Of a DNA stretch of 64,000 nt, positions 7,353 through 16,263 are shown piece after piece. A model generated the notes under the pieces. The model ran no database searches. It saw only the letters and a list, made by a program, of their open reading frames with translations, and was not told the origin of the DNA. The position numbers were made by a program, and so were the translations under genes. Within the stretch, counting starts at the first letter, position 1. Each line of letters opens with the position of its first letter. The DNA is from Pseudomonadota bacterium (lineage in GTDB: Bacteria; Pseudomonadota; Alphaproteobacteria; Micropepsales; Micropepsaceae). The stretch lies in the NCBI GenBank assembly GCA_021851325.1, contig JAJZDZ010000016.1:1-64000 (forward strand), in the 5' to 3' direction.

Positions 7353-9584
7353 ATGTCATTGCGTGAATTTCGCCGCCCGGTTCAGGCGGTTCTGTTGGCT
7401 TCCATTGCCATATCGGCCTACGCCATCGCGCCTGCCTCGGCCAAAATCGAAACGATTATTGTGACGGCTGAAAAGCGTAGCCAGAACCTGCAGACGGTGC
7501 CAGCTTCGGTATCGGTCATCAGCAACCTGCAAATGAAGCGCAGCGACATCAACAGCATTTCGGAATTGCAGCAACTTGCTCCCAGCATCACCTTTTCAGA
7601 TGGGCCAAACGCACGTGGACAGGGCATCAACATTCGTGGCATCGGCACCCAGAACTTTAGTGATGGCGTAGAGCCGTCGGTCAGCACTGTAGTAGACGGC
7701 GTTGTACTGGGTCGTCAGGCGATGTCGGTATTCGATTTGATGGGGATCAAGCGCATTGAGGTGCTGCGTGGACCGCAAGGAACGTTGTTCGGTAAGAATG
7801 CTTCCGCGGGTGTCGTCAATATCATCACTAAACAACCAAGCAATAGAAACAGTTTGGATGCCCAGCTCAGCTATGCCTCGCTGAATGAGGTCAAAGCCCA
7901 GGCATCGGCCAACGTCGCATTGGCTCACAATCTCGACGCACTGATCACCGGGTATTCCGTCACCCGGGACGGAACCGGGACCAATATCCATACCGGCCAA
8001 TCCTTCAACAATGACAATGAGTGGGGTTTGCGCGGCCGCCTGCTCTACCGGCCGTCAAGGATGGTAAAGTTCTTGCTCACGGTGGACTATGCACGTATCA
8101 ACAACAATTGCTGTGTTGCAACGCCGCTAATTGCCTCCCCACTCTATGCGGCTATTATCGCCCCCCTCAAGGCTGGGCCTCAACAGCGTAACGCGAATTA
8201 CAATACGCCCACATTCGAAAAACAAACGAGTTGGGGGGTCGCGCTCGAAACTGATGTCAATCTGGGATTTGCATCTCTTACATCAATTACTGCTTATCGC
8301 GGATTTCACGATCATGACAATAACGACGACGGTGATCTTTCACCTCTGCCGTTACTGGCTGTAAACAGCGGTCTGCAGAACCAGCACCAATTCACTCAGG
8401 AACTACGTATTGCGTCACCTGACGGCACAAAGTTACGCTATACGCTAGGAGCATTCCTGTTCCAGCAGCGTGTCGCATCATTTACACAGCAAAGTGGGTC
8501 GTTCGGTACACCCTACAACCTAGGCAGCAACGTCAATCGCAGCATCAGCACGACCAACTACGCATTCTTTGGCCAAGCAAGCTATGATCTCATCACACAT
8601 CTGCGAGTTATCGGTGGATTTCGTTGGACCCACGATAGCATGGACGCTGAGTTCGCGCGCATCAACACTCCGGGCACTGTTGCCGGATTTCCCGGGCAGC
8701 CACCGCTGGCACAAACGCCAATCAAGGCATCAGACAACAATCTTAGCTACAAAACCGGCCTGAAATATAATGTTGTCAAGAACGTCATGCTCTATGCGAC
8801 GGTCGCGAGCGGGTTTAAGGGTGCGGCCATAAACCTCCTGAACAATCTGACTGCTGGAGAGATTGCTTCGGGCACCGCCGTTCTCAAGCCGGAAACTTCA
8901 ACCGACTATGAAGTGGGTATGCGCTCACAATTCTGGGACCGGCGGGCTACAATCAATCTCACCGGCTTCTGGACTCATTATTCCAATTTTCAATCACAGT
9001 CTTATGATCCGGCTACGGCAAGCTTTGTTCTTGCCAATGCTGGTGCGCTACGCACCCGTGGGGTTGAAGCCGATCTAGCGCTACATCCGATTTCCGGTCT
9101 TACACTGTCCTCGAACGCCTCGTATACCGAAGCGACATTCCTTAACTACATTTCAAGCTGCTATCCGGGTCAGACGGCCGCCTTAGGCTGCGCGGGAGCG
9201 CCTGCACGTCAGAATCTCGCGGGCGCCGTTCTCGCTAATGCACCGAAAATGACGTTCAACCTCTCTGCCAATTATGACTTCGAAATTCCACGGATCAATA
9301 AGCTGGGTTTTGTTTACGCATCCTATTACCATACCAGCAAGATTCAATTCAGTAACAATCAGGATCCGCATACAATTCAACCCGCCTACGGCATCCTCAA
9401 TTTCTCGGTTGGCGTTGAAACCGAAAATGGGCATTACTCGCTGTCTCTGTTCGCCAAGAACCTCCTTGATCAGCATTTTGCTAGCATTATTTTTGCCAAC
9501 TCCTTCTTGGCCGGCAGCTACTCGCAGATCATGCCGGCTGACGCGCAGCGCATTATTGGCGTTCGTGTGGCGGCGCACTTTTGA
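7353..9584 (+). CDS. TonB-dependent outer-membrane receptor
   Basis: A 743-residue outer-membrane receptor. A Sec signal peptide ends near AIAPASA (about residue 30). It is followed by a TonB-box-like segment (IETIIVTA), the plug domain (SVSVISNLQM through VLRGPQGTLFGKNASAG and GVVNIITK) and a long beta-barrel that ends in Phe (VAAHF), as expected for Bam recognition. The start is secure: AGGAGG lies 6 bp before the ATG. Receptors of this sphingomonad/xanthomonad style take up many ligands besides iron, including glycans and terpenoid-type molecules. The shared operator with the sulfatase operon implies that this receptor imports the same substrate. Confidence 0.92.
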   Translation: MSLREFRRPVQAVLLASIAISAYAIAPASAKIETIIVTAEKRSQNLQTVPASVSVISNLQMKRSDINSISELQQLAPSITFSDGPNARGQGINIRGIGTQNFSDGVEPSVSTVVDGVVLGRQAMSVFDLMGIKRIEVLRGPQGTLFGKNASAGVVNIITKQPSNRNSLDAQLSYASLNEVKAQASANVALAHNLDALITGYSVTRDGTGTNIHTGQSFNNDNEWGLRGRLLYRPSRMVKFLLTVDYARINNNCCVATPLIASPLYAAIIAPLKAGPQQRNANYNTPTFEKQTSWGVALETDVNLGFASLTSITAYRGFHDHDNNDDGDLSPLPLLAVNSGLQNQHQFTQELRIASPDGTKLRYTLGAFLFQQRVASFTQQSGSFGTPYNLGSNVNRSISTTNYAFFGQASYDLITHLRVIGGFRWTHDSMDAEFARINTPGTVAGFPGQPPLAQTPIKASDNNLSYKTGLKYNVVKNVMLYATVASGFKGAAINLLNNLTAGEIASGTAVLKPETSTDYEVGMRSQFWDRRATINLTGFWTHYSNFQSQSYDPATASFVLANAGALRTRGVEADLALHPISGLTLSSNASYTEATFLNYISSCYPGQTAALGCAGAPARQNLAGAVLANAPKMTFNLSANYDFEIPRINKLGFVYASYYHTSKIQFSNNQDPHTIQPAYGILNFSVGVETENGHYSLSLFAKNLLDQHFASIIFANSFLAGSYSQIMPADAQRIIGVRVAAHF

Positions 9585-10303
9585 GGTAGCCTTGAAAACT
9601 TGTTGCCTGGGGTGCCACAGGGCGAATGAACGCGGTTAGACTTGCTTATTGAAAGAGGAGGTGGATGCAAGGGAGGGTGCCAAGTGGATCGCCCGCGGTA
9701 CTATGGTGACGTCCGGAGGCGGTCGAATGGCACTTAACGGACCAAGGCAATCTTCGGACTGAGTGGCGGAATCCACATCACTCTTTCGCGGTTGGACGAT
9801 CGCAGATTGAATTCGGTACGAAGCAGCCCAGGCGACTGCGTATTTCACGAATAGGGGGCAGCAGTTTCGCTAAATCCCGGACAGCGAGAGGGAGGTATCA
9901 GTCACCAGGTTGTCTCAGGTTGGGTTGCTGTGGCGGCCTACCTCGGGAGCTCAACATGCACTAGCCTTTTAGCTTTCGTGGGCAATCCCGTTCCAGGGTA
10001 ATGCGGTGGGGGCTTTGGGCAATGCGGGCCAGTAAGGCCAAGCAGGATGGGGTGCAGCTCAAGCTATCGCGAAATTAGATGCTGGCGAACTTTGCCAGAG
10101 ACCCAACTCGGCAGCCGAGCTCGGGCGGCACACAGTATTCTCCTTCTTTCAGGTTCTGGCACAAACGTCCCGATGTATAGTGGGTATCCGTCGAGAACGG
10201 CGGTTGGGTGATCAAAAACTGAGGGGTATGATTGAGATGCAACGGACGCGGTGGGCGGTCCCATGCTGTCTCCTGTTTGCCATATGGACACTGATGTTGC
10301 GGT
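9585..10303. other. Gene-free stretch of about 720 bp
   Basis: No ORF here shows a recognisable domain, codon bias or ribosome binding site; the short track ORFs (60-75 residues) conflict with one another. I see no tRNA, repeat array or transposon end. It separates the TonB receptor from the convergent FkbM gene and may be decayed accessory DNA. Confidence 0.5.
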
Positions 10304-11323
10304 TCAGGGCCCGGCTATGTCGGGATAGGGGTTCTTCGCAACCGCATCTTTTGCTGTCGTAAGAAAGCAGTCACGCCCGTCAACCGCTCTGAGGTGGTCG
10401 ATTGCCCGGAGCCCATCCGGGGTCAGACCATAAAAGCGGTATCCAAAAGCCGCAAAGTCAATTGCGGCGCTTATTGCGTCTTCAAATCCAGGCAGGACTT
10501 CGATCAGGATATCAGGGCGCAACTGTGCGATGACGGGCTCCAGCGAGCGCAGAACTTCTGCTTCAAATCCTTCCACGTCGATCTTGAGAAGGACGCGCTT
10601 GGCCCCTGAAAGGAGTTCAAGAAGAGAGGACCCGGCCAAGGTCACAATCCAGTACGACACCGGGTGCTCGTCAAAATACGAAGCGAAGCTTATTTTGAGT
10701 GAACCGTTGGTAAGGTTGCCGCGTGGTTCATAGAAGCGCGCAAAGCCGGTATTAACGCCAATCGCCGCGTTGAACGAGGTAACGTTTTCGGTTGCGCCAT
10801 TTAGCTCAAGGTTTTCGCGTAGTCGCTTGTACGCCTCGTTGCTGGGCTCGAATGCGAAGATCCGTGCATTAGGATTCTCTGTCATCAGTCGCTTGGAAAA
10901 ATAGACGGTGAAGATCCCGACATTTGCACCGATTTCGATGACGGTGTCGTAGGAGGTTGCGACCTTGTCTAAGAATGCAAACACCTCAGGCTCATAGGAC
11001 AATTGTCCGCCCAGAACCGCTTCGATGTCGAACTCGTGATTGTGGGGCTTCAGGTAGAACTCCGATGATCTGCCAACGTGGATCAATCGCGGGCTAAGGG
11101 CTGCAGCCGGCCAGTTGATCATGGAAATTATATTGATGGCCCGACGGCGGAGCGCCGGCAGGCGTAGTGGAGGCAGATGCCGGCAAAGTGTGAGGTAAAG
11201 CCGTGACAGCACTGTCGAACGGGCGATGAGCGAATGGCACCTTAAGATGCGCGCCCGGGTGCGAGGTGCGAGGTGCTTCACGATGGCGCCATCCGATGTC
11301 GATCCAAGCTGCGGTCGGTTCAA
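10304..11323 (-). CDS. FkbM family SAM-dependent methyltransferase
   Basis: Up to 339 residues. The Rossmann methyltransferase core begins around residue 120 with the SAM-binding motif VIEIGANVGIFT, followed by FAFEPSNEAYKRL (acidic ribose-binding position) and LLKIDVEGFEAEVL, which is the hallmark of FkbM O-methyltransferases. These often methylate sugars or polyketide-like hydroxyls. The N-terminal about 100 residues are Arg-rich and not recognised. The start is uncertain: the track uses TTG at 11323, but an in-frame GTG at 11281 preceded by GGATGG is equally plausible. It stands alone, so its substrate is unknown. Confidence 0.8.
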   Translation of the reverse strand: MNRPQLGSTSDGAIVKHLAPRTRARILRCHSLIARSTVLSRLYLTLCRHLPPLRLPALRRRAINIISMINWPAAALSPRLIHVGRSSEFYLKPHNHEFDIEAVLGGQLSYEPEVFAFLDKVATSYDTVIEIGANVGIFTVYFSKRLMTENPNARIFAFEPSNEAYKRLRENLELNGATENVTSFNAAIGVNTGFARFYEPRGNLTNGSLKISFASYFDEHPVSYWIVTLAGSSLLELLSGAKRVLLKIDVEGFEAEVLRSLEPVIAQLRPDILIEVLPGFEDAISAAIDFAAFGYRFYGLTPDGLRAIDHLRAVDGRDCFLTTAKDAVAKNPYPDIAGP

Positions 11324-11740
11324 ATTTTGTGAAGCTGTAAGGGCAGCCCCATCCGTCTGTGTGACTAAACGAAGCGCGCCTGGAATTGTGCGAAGAGCCT
11401 TAAGGGGAAATTAGACGATGCCGGGCGGGCTGGGAAGACCCCGTCGTGAACTGGGGGCAAAGGGACTTAAGCCCTGGGGCGTAAGCCCAATCCCGGAGCA
11501 ACACTCGGCAGAGGGGCGCGTATAGAACCAGCCTTGAGGGGGCGCCGCCAGATTTGAAACTCCCGCCTCGTCGATGGGCGCGGAGGGTAGTGCTCCGTCG
11601 TCGGGGCAGCATCAGGACTGAGGTTGTGGTGCGCGACGGTGCGGGGGCAGAGATCGGCCGATGGGGCCAGCCAGAACCTGGCAGTGGAGGCCCAGGGGCG
11701 CCGGCAGTCTGTGCGCGACAAATGTCGAGGGGGTGTGGCA
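11324..11740. other. GC-rich non-coding stretch with several possible hairpins
   Basis: About 420 bp with short GC-rich inverted repeats (for example GGGC-GTAA-GCCC near 11480). The only long ORF (minus, 11400-11768) has the odd composition of an out-of-frame reading. I considered 6S RNA, RNase P RNA and tmRNA, but saw none of their conserved signatures. No assignment. Confidence 0.35.
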
Positions 11741-11774
11741 AACAAAAAGGCGGTGAAGCAGGCTTCACCGCCTT
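11741..11774 (-). terminator. Intrinsic terminator of the cold-shock gene
   Basis: Read on the minus strand, AAGGCGGTGAAGC and GCTTCACCGCCTT form a perfect 13-bp stem with a 2-base (in practice larger) loop, followed by TTTTTGTTT. It lies 18 bp after the cold-shock stop codon. Confidence 0.85.
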
Positions 11775-11791
11775 CGTTCTAGTCCTCGGAC

Positions 11792-11995
11792 TTAGGCAGC
11801 CTTGAGGTTGGCAGCCTTCGAGCCGCGCGCATCCGGCTGGATGTCAAACTCAACGCGCTGGCCTTCGTTAAGGGTGCGCATGCCGGCTGCTTCCACGGCG
11901 GTGGCGTGAACGAACACGTCTTTGCCGCCGCCATCTGGCGCGATGAAGCCGAAGCCTTTGGTTGTATTAAAGAATTTAACCGTTCCGATGGTCAT
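11792..11995 (-). CDS. cspA: CspA-type cold-shock protein
   Basis: A 67-residue single cold-shock domain that binds single-stranded nucleic acid. Both RNA-binding motifs are present: KGFGFI (RNP1) and VFVHATAV (RNP2). Length is typical. It is monocistronic, with a strong intrinsic terminator immediately downstream. The roughly 200-bp upstream gap to the next gene could hold a long 5' leader, as is common for temperature-controlled csp mRNAs, but I can identify no specific element there. Confidence 0.92.
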   Translation of the reverse strand: MTIGTVKFFNTTKGFGFIAPDGGGKDVFVHATAVEAAGMRTLNEGQRVEFDIQPDARGSKAANLKAA

Positions 11996-12201
11996 TTGTA
12001 GGTCCTTGAAGCATCGGGTTCCGCGCGGACAACATGTTCACGCGGACGCTCTGACGCTGATTTTCTGGAGTTTCCGACTGTCTCGTCCGGGCGCGCGGAT
12101 TAGGCGGGCAGGATGCGAACAAAAGGCGCGCTCATCAGACGGATCACCGTCGCGTTCAGTCTACATAGCCCATTTTGGGCAAAGATTCAATCCGCCCCTC
12201 G

Positions 12202-12465
12202 TCAGCCTTGGTTCTTGAGTGCCCTGGCGGCCGCCTTTGCGGCGGCGGAGCGAGTCTTTTCCGCATCTTTCTGCGCGACCAACCGATCCGCCTCGATCTT
12301 TTCCTCGGCCTGCCTCGCCATGCGCAAGGCCTTCAAGCGTGCCGTCTTGGCATCGACCACCGCACGCTCCTTCTCAATTTGATCGCGCACGGCATCGTCG
12401 CGTTGCTGTGGCGATTTGAAGTGACTTTGCGCGCGGCTGCGTGCACTTGGGGTGCTTGACATCAT
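12202..12465 (-). CDS. Small basic/charged coiled-coil protein, hypothetical
   Basis: 87 residues, strongly helical and charged: the middle (about 20-70) is rich in Glu, Lys, Arg and Ala with coiled-coil spacing (RDDAVRDQIEKERAVVDAKT), and the tail is Ala/Lys-rich. It resembles small uncharacterised alphaproteobacterial proteins but I cannot name the family with certainty. The start is one of two adjacent ATGs at 12465 and 12462. It lies upstream of and on the same strand as cspA, separated by about 200 bp, so it is probably transcribed separately. Confidence 0.55.
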   Translation of the reverse strand: MMSSTPSARSRAQSHFKSPQQRDDAVRDQIEKERAVVDAKTARLKALRMARQAEEKIEADRLVAQKDAEKTRSAAAKAAARALKNQG

Positions 12466-13114
12466 TAGCCTATGGTTTTGCGTTTATCGCGATAACGAAG
12501 GCACTCAGCCAGGAATCCGAACGCAGCGGTCTCCCGGCAAGAAGGCAATTCCGTGTGCCTGTCGAACTACTGGGGCCTTTCTAGCACAGTTTGGGGTATA
12601 ATGGGAAATCGCCTCAGAGGGCGCGCAGGGCCAGGCTCCAAGCGGTCGCAAGCCAGCTGGATTTCCGCGTCCGTAGCCTTACGCCCCACCCGGCCGTCCC
12701 ACTTGCGGTTCAAACTCCGCCACGATACCGCCCGACCGCAGTCGCGCTTTGCTGCCAGCCAGGCAGACAATATCAGTCTGCTCGACCACAGCCGTATTGC
12801 GCGATGCAGACCATAGGCTCCGAAAAACGTCGCCTTGCCCGAGACGGGGCTTCGGACGTGGGGAGTAAATGCCTAAGTCCGTAGCGCCGTCGTGTTGCAT
12901 GCTATCGTAGTGAAGACCGCTCGTGTGCCTATCGCCGGCTTCGATCGCGGAGCGCGGTCGCAGCCTACGGCTGGCGAGCCGATGGGCAGCTGTTTGACCA
13001 CAAAGTGTCGTCCCTGACTGTCAAAGGATACTGGAACCTGCGCTCGCAGAGGCGCCACTTTTGTCGTCGACCCGGCCGTGGCGACTCGGCACGAAAACGA
13101 TCGGTTCGACTTTA
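12466..13114. other. No supported gene (about 650 bp)
   Basis: Overlapping short ORFs exist on both strands, but none has a domain, signal or ribosome binding site I can support. No tRNA or repeat was seen. Possibly eroded accessory DNA. Confidence 0.4.
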
Positions 13115-13768
13115 TCATCTGCGTTCAAAAGGATGCCCCGCTCTGGTACGCGGAGAACTTGCGGCTCCATTATGTCCGCCTCCTGCCTGGCGTGCGAATG
13201 ATCCTTCAGCGGTCCCCCCAGAGCTACCATGGAATACCGTCACGATCCGACGACTGTCTCCATCAGGGATGTCGCCAAGCCCTCCATGGAAGTCACTTTG
13301 ATCAAACTGCCCGCCATCATAATCACCAAAGTCATCGCCACTTTCAAAGGTCAGCCCGAAGTCGCCCGACTCGTAGCCGGGCCAGCTGTCGCCCCAATAA
13401 GCATCTCCGAAAGGATAGCCATAGCCGGAATAATACGGATAAGGATAGTAGCCATAGCCACTGTAGCCGTACCCGCTGCCGTAGCCATTTTGTACAGCCA
13501 CCACGCATCCCCTACGTCTTTTCCTGCTTTTCGGCGAGCGTGTGCGAGAGGTCGTCTGTTGCGGCGTGGTCGTCGCAGAATTCTTGCTTGTAGCAGGTGG
13601 CTGTGTCGATGAAGGTGTAGACGGACCAGACATCCTATAACCAGGATAACTGCCGGCTACTGCACAAGACACACGATAGTAGCTATATTTTGGCTGAGTT
13701 GCACAGCTCGTCAGAAATGCCGCGACCCCAACCGACACGAAACCAAAAGCGACCCGGCGAATGAGCAT
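13115..13768 (-). CDS. Gly/Tyr-rich putative lipoprotein
   Basis: 217 residues when started at the internal ATG 13768. That start exposes a lipoprotein signal: MLIRRVAFGFVSVGVAAFLTSC, with lipobox LTSC at Cys22. The mature part has a Ser/Thr/Pro-rich linker (about 45-75), a short basic run KSRKRRR, then a low-complexity region dominated by Gly, Tyr and Pro (YGSGYGYSGYGYYPYPYY). An acidic, Gly/Asp/Phe-rich tail follows. Composition suggests a disordered, surface or periplasmic anchored protein; no enzymatic domain is recognisable. The track's longer start (13846) would bury the signal peptide and is rejected. Confidence 0.55.
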   Translation of the reverse strand: MLIRRVAFGFVSVGVAAFLTSCATQPKYSYYRVSCAVAGSYPGYRMSGPSTPSSTQPPATSKNSATTTPQQTTSRTRSPKSRKRRRGCVVAVQNGYGSGYGYSGYGYYPYPYYSGYGYPFGDAYWGDSWPGYESGDFGLTFESGDDFGDYDGGQFDQSDFHGGLGDIPDGDSRRIVTVFHGSSGGTAEGSFARQAGGGHNGAASSPRTRAGHPFERR

Positions 13769-14138
13769 CGAAGTTTTCTCATTTCGTGTTACGTCTAGGA
13801 TTGAAAAAGCGGGGCACCTGACTGCTCCCCACATCATGTAAATCAAGCTGAGCCTGTTTCAATAAGGCTCGCATGTTTCCGCGGTTAAGCTTTTGATAGG
13901 TAAACCTGAAGCCGGCTGATCGCGATCACCTCGCGCTACGAATTGTGTGCGTTTTGCAGGTATGCGGCTTTGGCGTCGATCTAGCACCAAGCTAAGGGCG
14001 ATGGCCTACACGACAGTGGTGGGTGGGCATCAGAAGGGAGTGACACAGCGCGCGAAGGCTATGTGCCGCTGTTCAAGTGTGCGCCGGTGACAGCATGAAG
14101 GCTTACCGGCTCGATGCCTTCCTGCCTGCATATGAGGT
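13769..14138. other. Intergenic stretch without a recognised feature
   Basis: About 370 bp between the lipoprotein gene and the zinc-ribbon gene. Nothing coding, no tRNA and no clear terminator were found. Confidence 0.4.
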
Positions 14139-14609
14139 CTAAAACCTAGGTTTCGACCGTGGGTCGATCGCCGCAATGGCCAAATCGTGAATTTTATCCA
14201 TGAAAGAACCTGAACGCAGGTATCGAAGGTGCGCGGCAAATCGGTCTTCAGCCAGAACTGTTCTGGCGAGATTTGCCTCCTCCTTTTTCATCAGTTCCAG
14301 CACGCGCTTATCCTCGTCGGCCTCTAGCCAAAAGCCGTGCTGGTCCTCGCAGAAAAGCATTTCAAGCTCATAAAGCCGGTATTGGAAGCTATTCATGAAC
14401 TTGCCACATTGGGGACACTTATGGGTGGTGGGCGAGGATCCCAGCATTAGGCTCCCTTTTTCGTCGTCGCCAAAGTCGAAGGCTTTATCCTCCAGCTGGC
14501 TAAGCTCTTGACGACTGAGCCACATTCCATCGCAGGATGGACACACTTCCATCTCAACACCATCGCGCTTCTTTGGCATCAACTCGGTGTCGCAGCTTTG
14601 GCACTTCAT
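14139..14609 (-). CDS. TFIIB-type zinc-ribbon protein
   Basis: 156 residues with start ATG 14609, chosen because AGGAGGT sits just upstream; the track's 14678 start adds a basic tail without a binding site. Two zinc-ribbon-like units are visible: CQSCDTEL with CPSCDGMWL (residues 3-30), and CPQCGKFM with FCEDQHGFWLE (about 62-95). The pattern, including a Trp after each second knuckle and a following acidic helix, matches the zf-TFIIB domain family of bacterial proteins. Its role is not established; metal-dependent scaffolding or nucleic-acid binding are possibilities. It stands alone. Confidence 0.7.
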   Translation of the reverse strand: MKCQSCDTELMPKKRDGVEMEVCPSCDGMWLSRQELSQLEDKAFDFGDDEKGSLMLGSSPTTHKCPQCGKFMNSFQYRLYELEMLFCEDQHGFWLEADEDKRVLELMKKEEANLARTVLAEDRFAAHLRYLRSGSFMDKIHDLAIAAIDPRSKPRF

Positions 14610-15383
14610 GGGACCTCCTGATTTATGATCTTTGGCGCTCCGGGAGCGCCGTTCCACGAATTTTCGCCGGAGCAGCATGTATTACCGCATGATCTGCCTG
14701 GTGCGTTTAATGAATGCTTTGTAGCACGGGCGCGTATCAATAGCCTACACGAAAATAGTAACGCTGACTGATCTCATCGGTCGATATGCGTAAGCGCTTG
14801 GGAAGAGTGTTACGCGTAACGATAGAGAGGTACGTTCGGCTCGGGAACGCGCTGATAATAGGATTGCGGAGTTTCCTAATAGCAAGGTTTTGTGCGCAAT
14901 CCGGCAGGGTCCGCCTGCGACTCCATCAGATGCGAGCAGGTAATCCGGCTTAGGGCATCGTCCGCTTCGCCGATCAAAGGCGGATGCGCCGGCTCAAAGA
15001 TCAGGACTGCAAATGTCTGGGAAAGGCACTTCGCAACATGTCGCGCGATGTGCCGTGGGCCATTGCCGCCGAGGCATCGACGCTCTGGAAGCCCGCGGCA
15101 TCTTTAAGAAAGACGCTGCTGGTGCGCGTAGCACGAGCTATTCGCTGGTTATTGAGGATTAGTACATTGGCTCATTGTGCATGCGGTTAGCACAAGCATT
15201 AGAATCATCCGTGGGAAGGCAAAATACGGGGAGCTGAGAAGAACTGGCTCGTGTCAGTTTACAGGCACGATGCCGAAGGGCCCGCCACGAACCGGGCGCC
15301 TTCGCGTAAGCGCCAGTGCAACGCCTTGGGTTGTTAATCGACGTGGTATAAGGGCTTTGGCGCAGATTTGGTGCAGGGAGGGA
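14610..15383. other. Gene-poor stretch with two CG-centred palindromes
   Basis: About 770 bp with no supported gene. It contains AAGCGCTT (14792-14799) and the perfect palindrome GTTACGCGTAAC (14809-14820), with centres 19 bp apart. CG-centred palindromes of this type are typical of LacI-family operators, but no LacI-type gene or promoter-linked gene survives here. Confidence 0.4.
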
Positions 15384-15787
15384 TCAATTTGCGCCGAGCA
15401 ATCTCGCTTCAAGGGCATCCAGCTTGGTGCGGCCATACATCTGATGTTTGACGAGCTTGGGCTTGGTGATCTGACCTTTGGTTTGCCCGTTCGACCAAGA
15501 TGACGAGATTTCCGCCTGCACAGCGGCCCTGTCTTTGATTACGCCGTTCGCGAAGGCGGCAACGAGGCTGAGCTTGGCCTGCTCGATCCATGGATCGGGT
15601 TCCTGTTCAGCCGTCCTTCGTAGCATGGTGTGGACGGCGGTGATGATCACGCGCGCTTCCAGCAATTGCGGGATGCTGGCCTCTATGGCCGCGATCAAGC
15701 GCACGGGTATGGAATAGGGCCGGTTTCGGTGGTACCGAATTTGCAACGGCGGGGGATTGGCACAAAGCTCGGCAAAGAAGGCAAAGT
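15384..15787 (-). pseudogene. ISL3-like transposase, C-terminal remnant
   Basis: The reading frame ends with SNGQTKGQITKPKLVKHQMYGRTKLD, the strongly conserved C-terminal block of ISL3-family transposases (consensus WSNGQTEGQINRLKLIKRQMYGR). Before it are about 100 residues of plausible transposase helix (WIEQAKLSLVAAFANG). The catalytic core and N-terminal zinc finger are missing, and the fragment is cut at about 15787 by the oppositely oriented IS481-like remnant. It is therefore a dead fragment. Confidence 0.75.
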
Positions 15788-16178
15788 TTGATGCCTTCCG
15801 TCAGGCGTTCAACCACGAGCGGCGCCCATGAGGCCTTGGCCTTGAAGTTCCCGGCCGGGGTCTACGCGCGTTCAACCCGTCTATACCGGGGCCTGCCGGG
15901 GATCAGGTATCCCCAACACACCATGGCCGCGAGATTGTCGTCACCCGCTGTGGCCGCATCTGCCTGCACCGCAAGAAGATCAATCTCTCAAACGTTTTGC
16001 CGGCCAGACTGTCGGCATCAGGGAGGTCGAACACGGCGTTTGGCTCGTCTCCTTCATGAGCTATGGGGATACATCGGTCTGGAGCAGAAAAGCTTGGGAC
16101 CCCTCGACAACCCGTTCGGCCCGAGGTTGTAACCTATCTCTCCGGTACGATCTGCTACCGATCTCTCCGGTCCGTACA
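15788..16178 (+). pseudogene. IS481-like transposase, frameshifted 3' remnant with IS end
   Basis: Pieces of an IS481-family integrase-type transposase C-terminus are spread over all three frames: FRQAFNHER, HEALALKFPAGVYA, LYRGLPGIRYP, CGRICLHRKKINLS, VGIREVEHGVWLVSFM and LEQKSLGPLDNPFGPRL. Together they match the usual order of that family's tail, so at least three frameshifts have occurred. After the stop come two copies of ATCTCTCCGGT (16136 and 16161), ending in GGTCCGTACA at 16178. Read inward this is TGTACGGACC, which looks like the IS terminal inverted repeat. The end lies 10 bp from the tRNA-Glu 3' end. Confidence 0.7.
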
Positions 16179-16188
16179 TTGAACTGTT

Positions 16189-16263
16189 TGGCGCTCCCAA
16201 GGGGAATCGAACCCCTGTTTCAGCCTTGAGAGGGCCGCGTCCTAACCGCTAGACGATGGGAGC
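16189..16263 (-). tRNA. tRNA-Glu (anticodon CTC)
   Basis: The minus strand folds as a full cloverleaf: a 7-bp acceptor stem GCTCCCA/TGGGAGC, D-arm TCGTCTAGCGGTTAGGAC, anticodon loop CTCTCAA (anticodon CTC), T-arm AGGGG-TTCGATT-CCCCT, discriminator G and encoded CCA. The 75-nt length is normal. Its 3' end faces the IS remnants and accessory DNA to the left; core genes lie to the right. Confidence 0.95.

Noticed and set aside
11400-11768. 122-residue minus-strand ORF and GC-rich hairpins before cspA, considered as a gene or as 6S RNA, RNase P RNA or tmRNA
   Set aside because: Codon composition is that of an out-of-frame reading; the ORF runs through the cspA terminator; none of the conserved RNA signatures (such as a tag-peptide frame or RNase P core) is visible.
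12567-12900. Short minus-strand ORFs (67 and 73 residues) with vaguely recombinase-like composition
   Set aside because: They overlap each other in different frames, lack binding sites and show no motif I can name.
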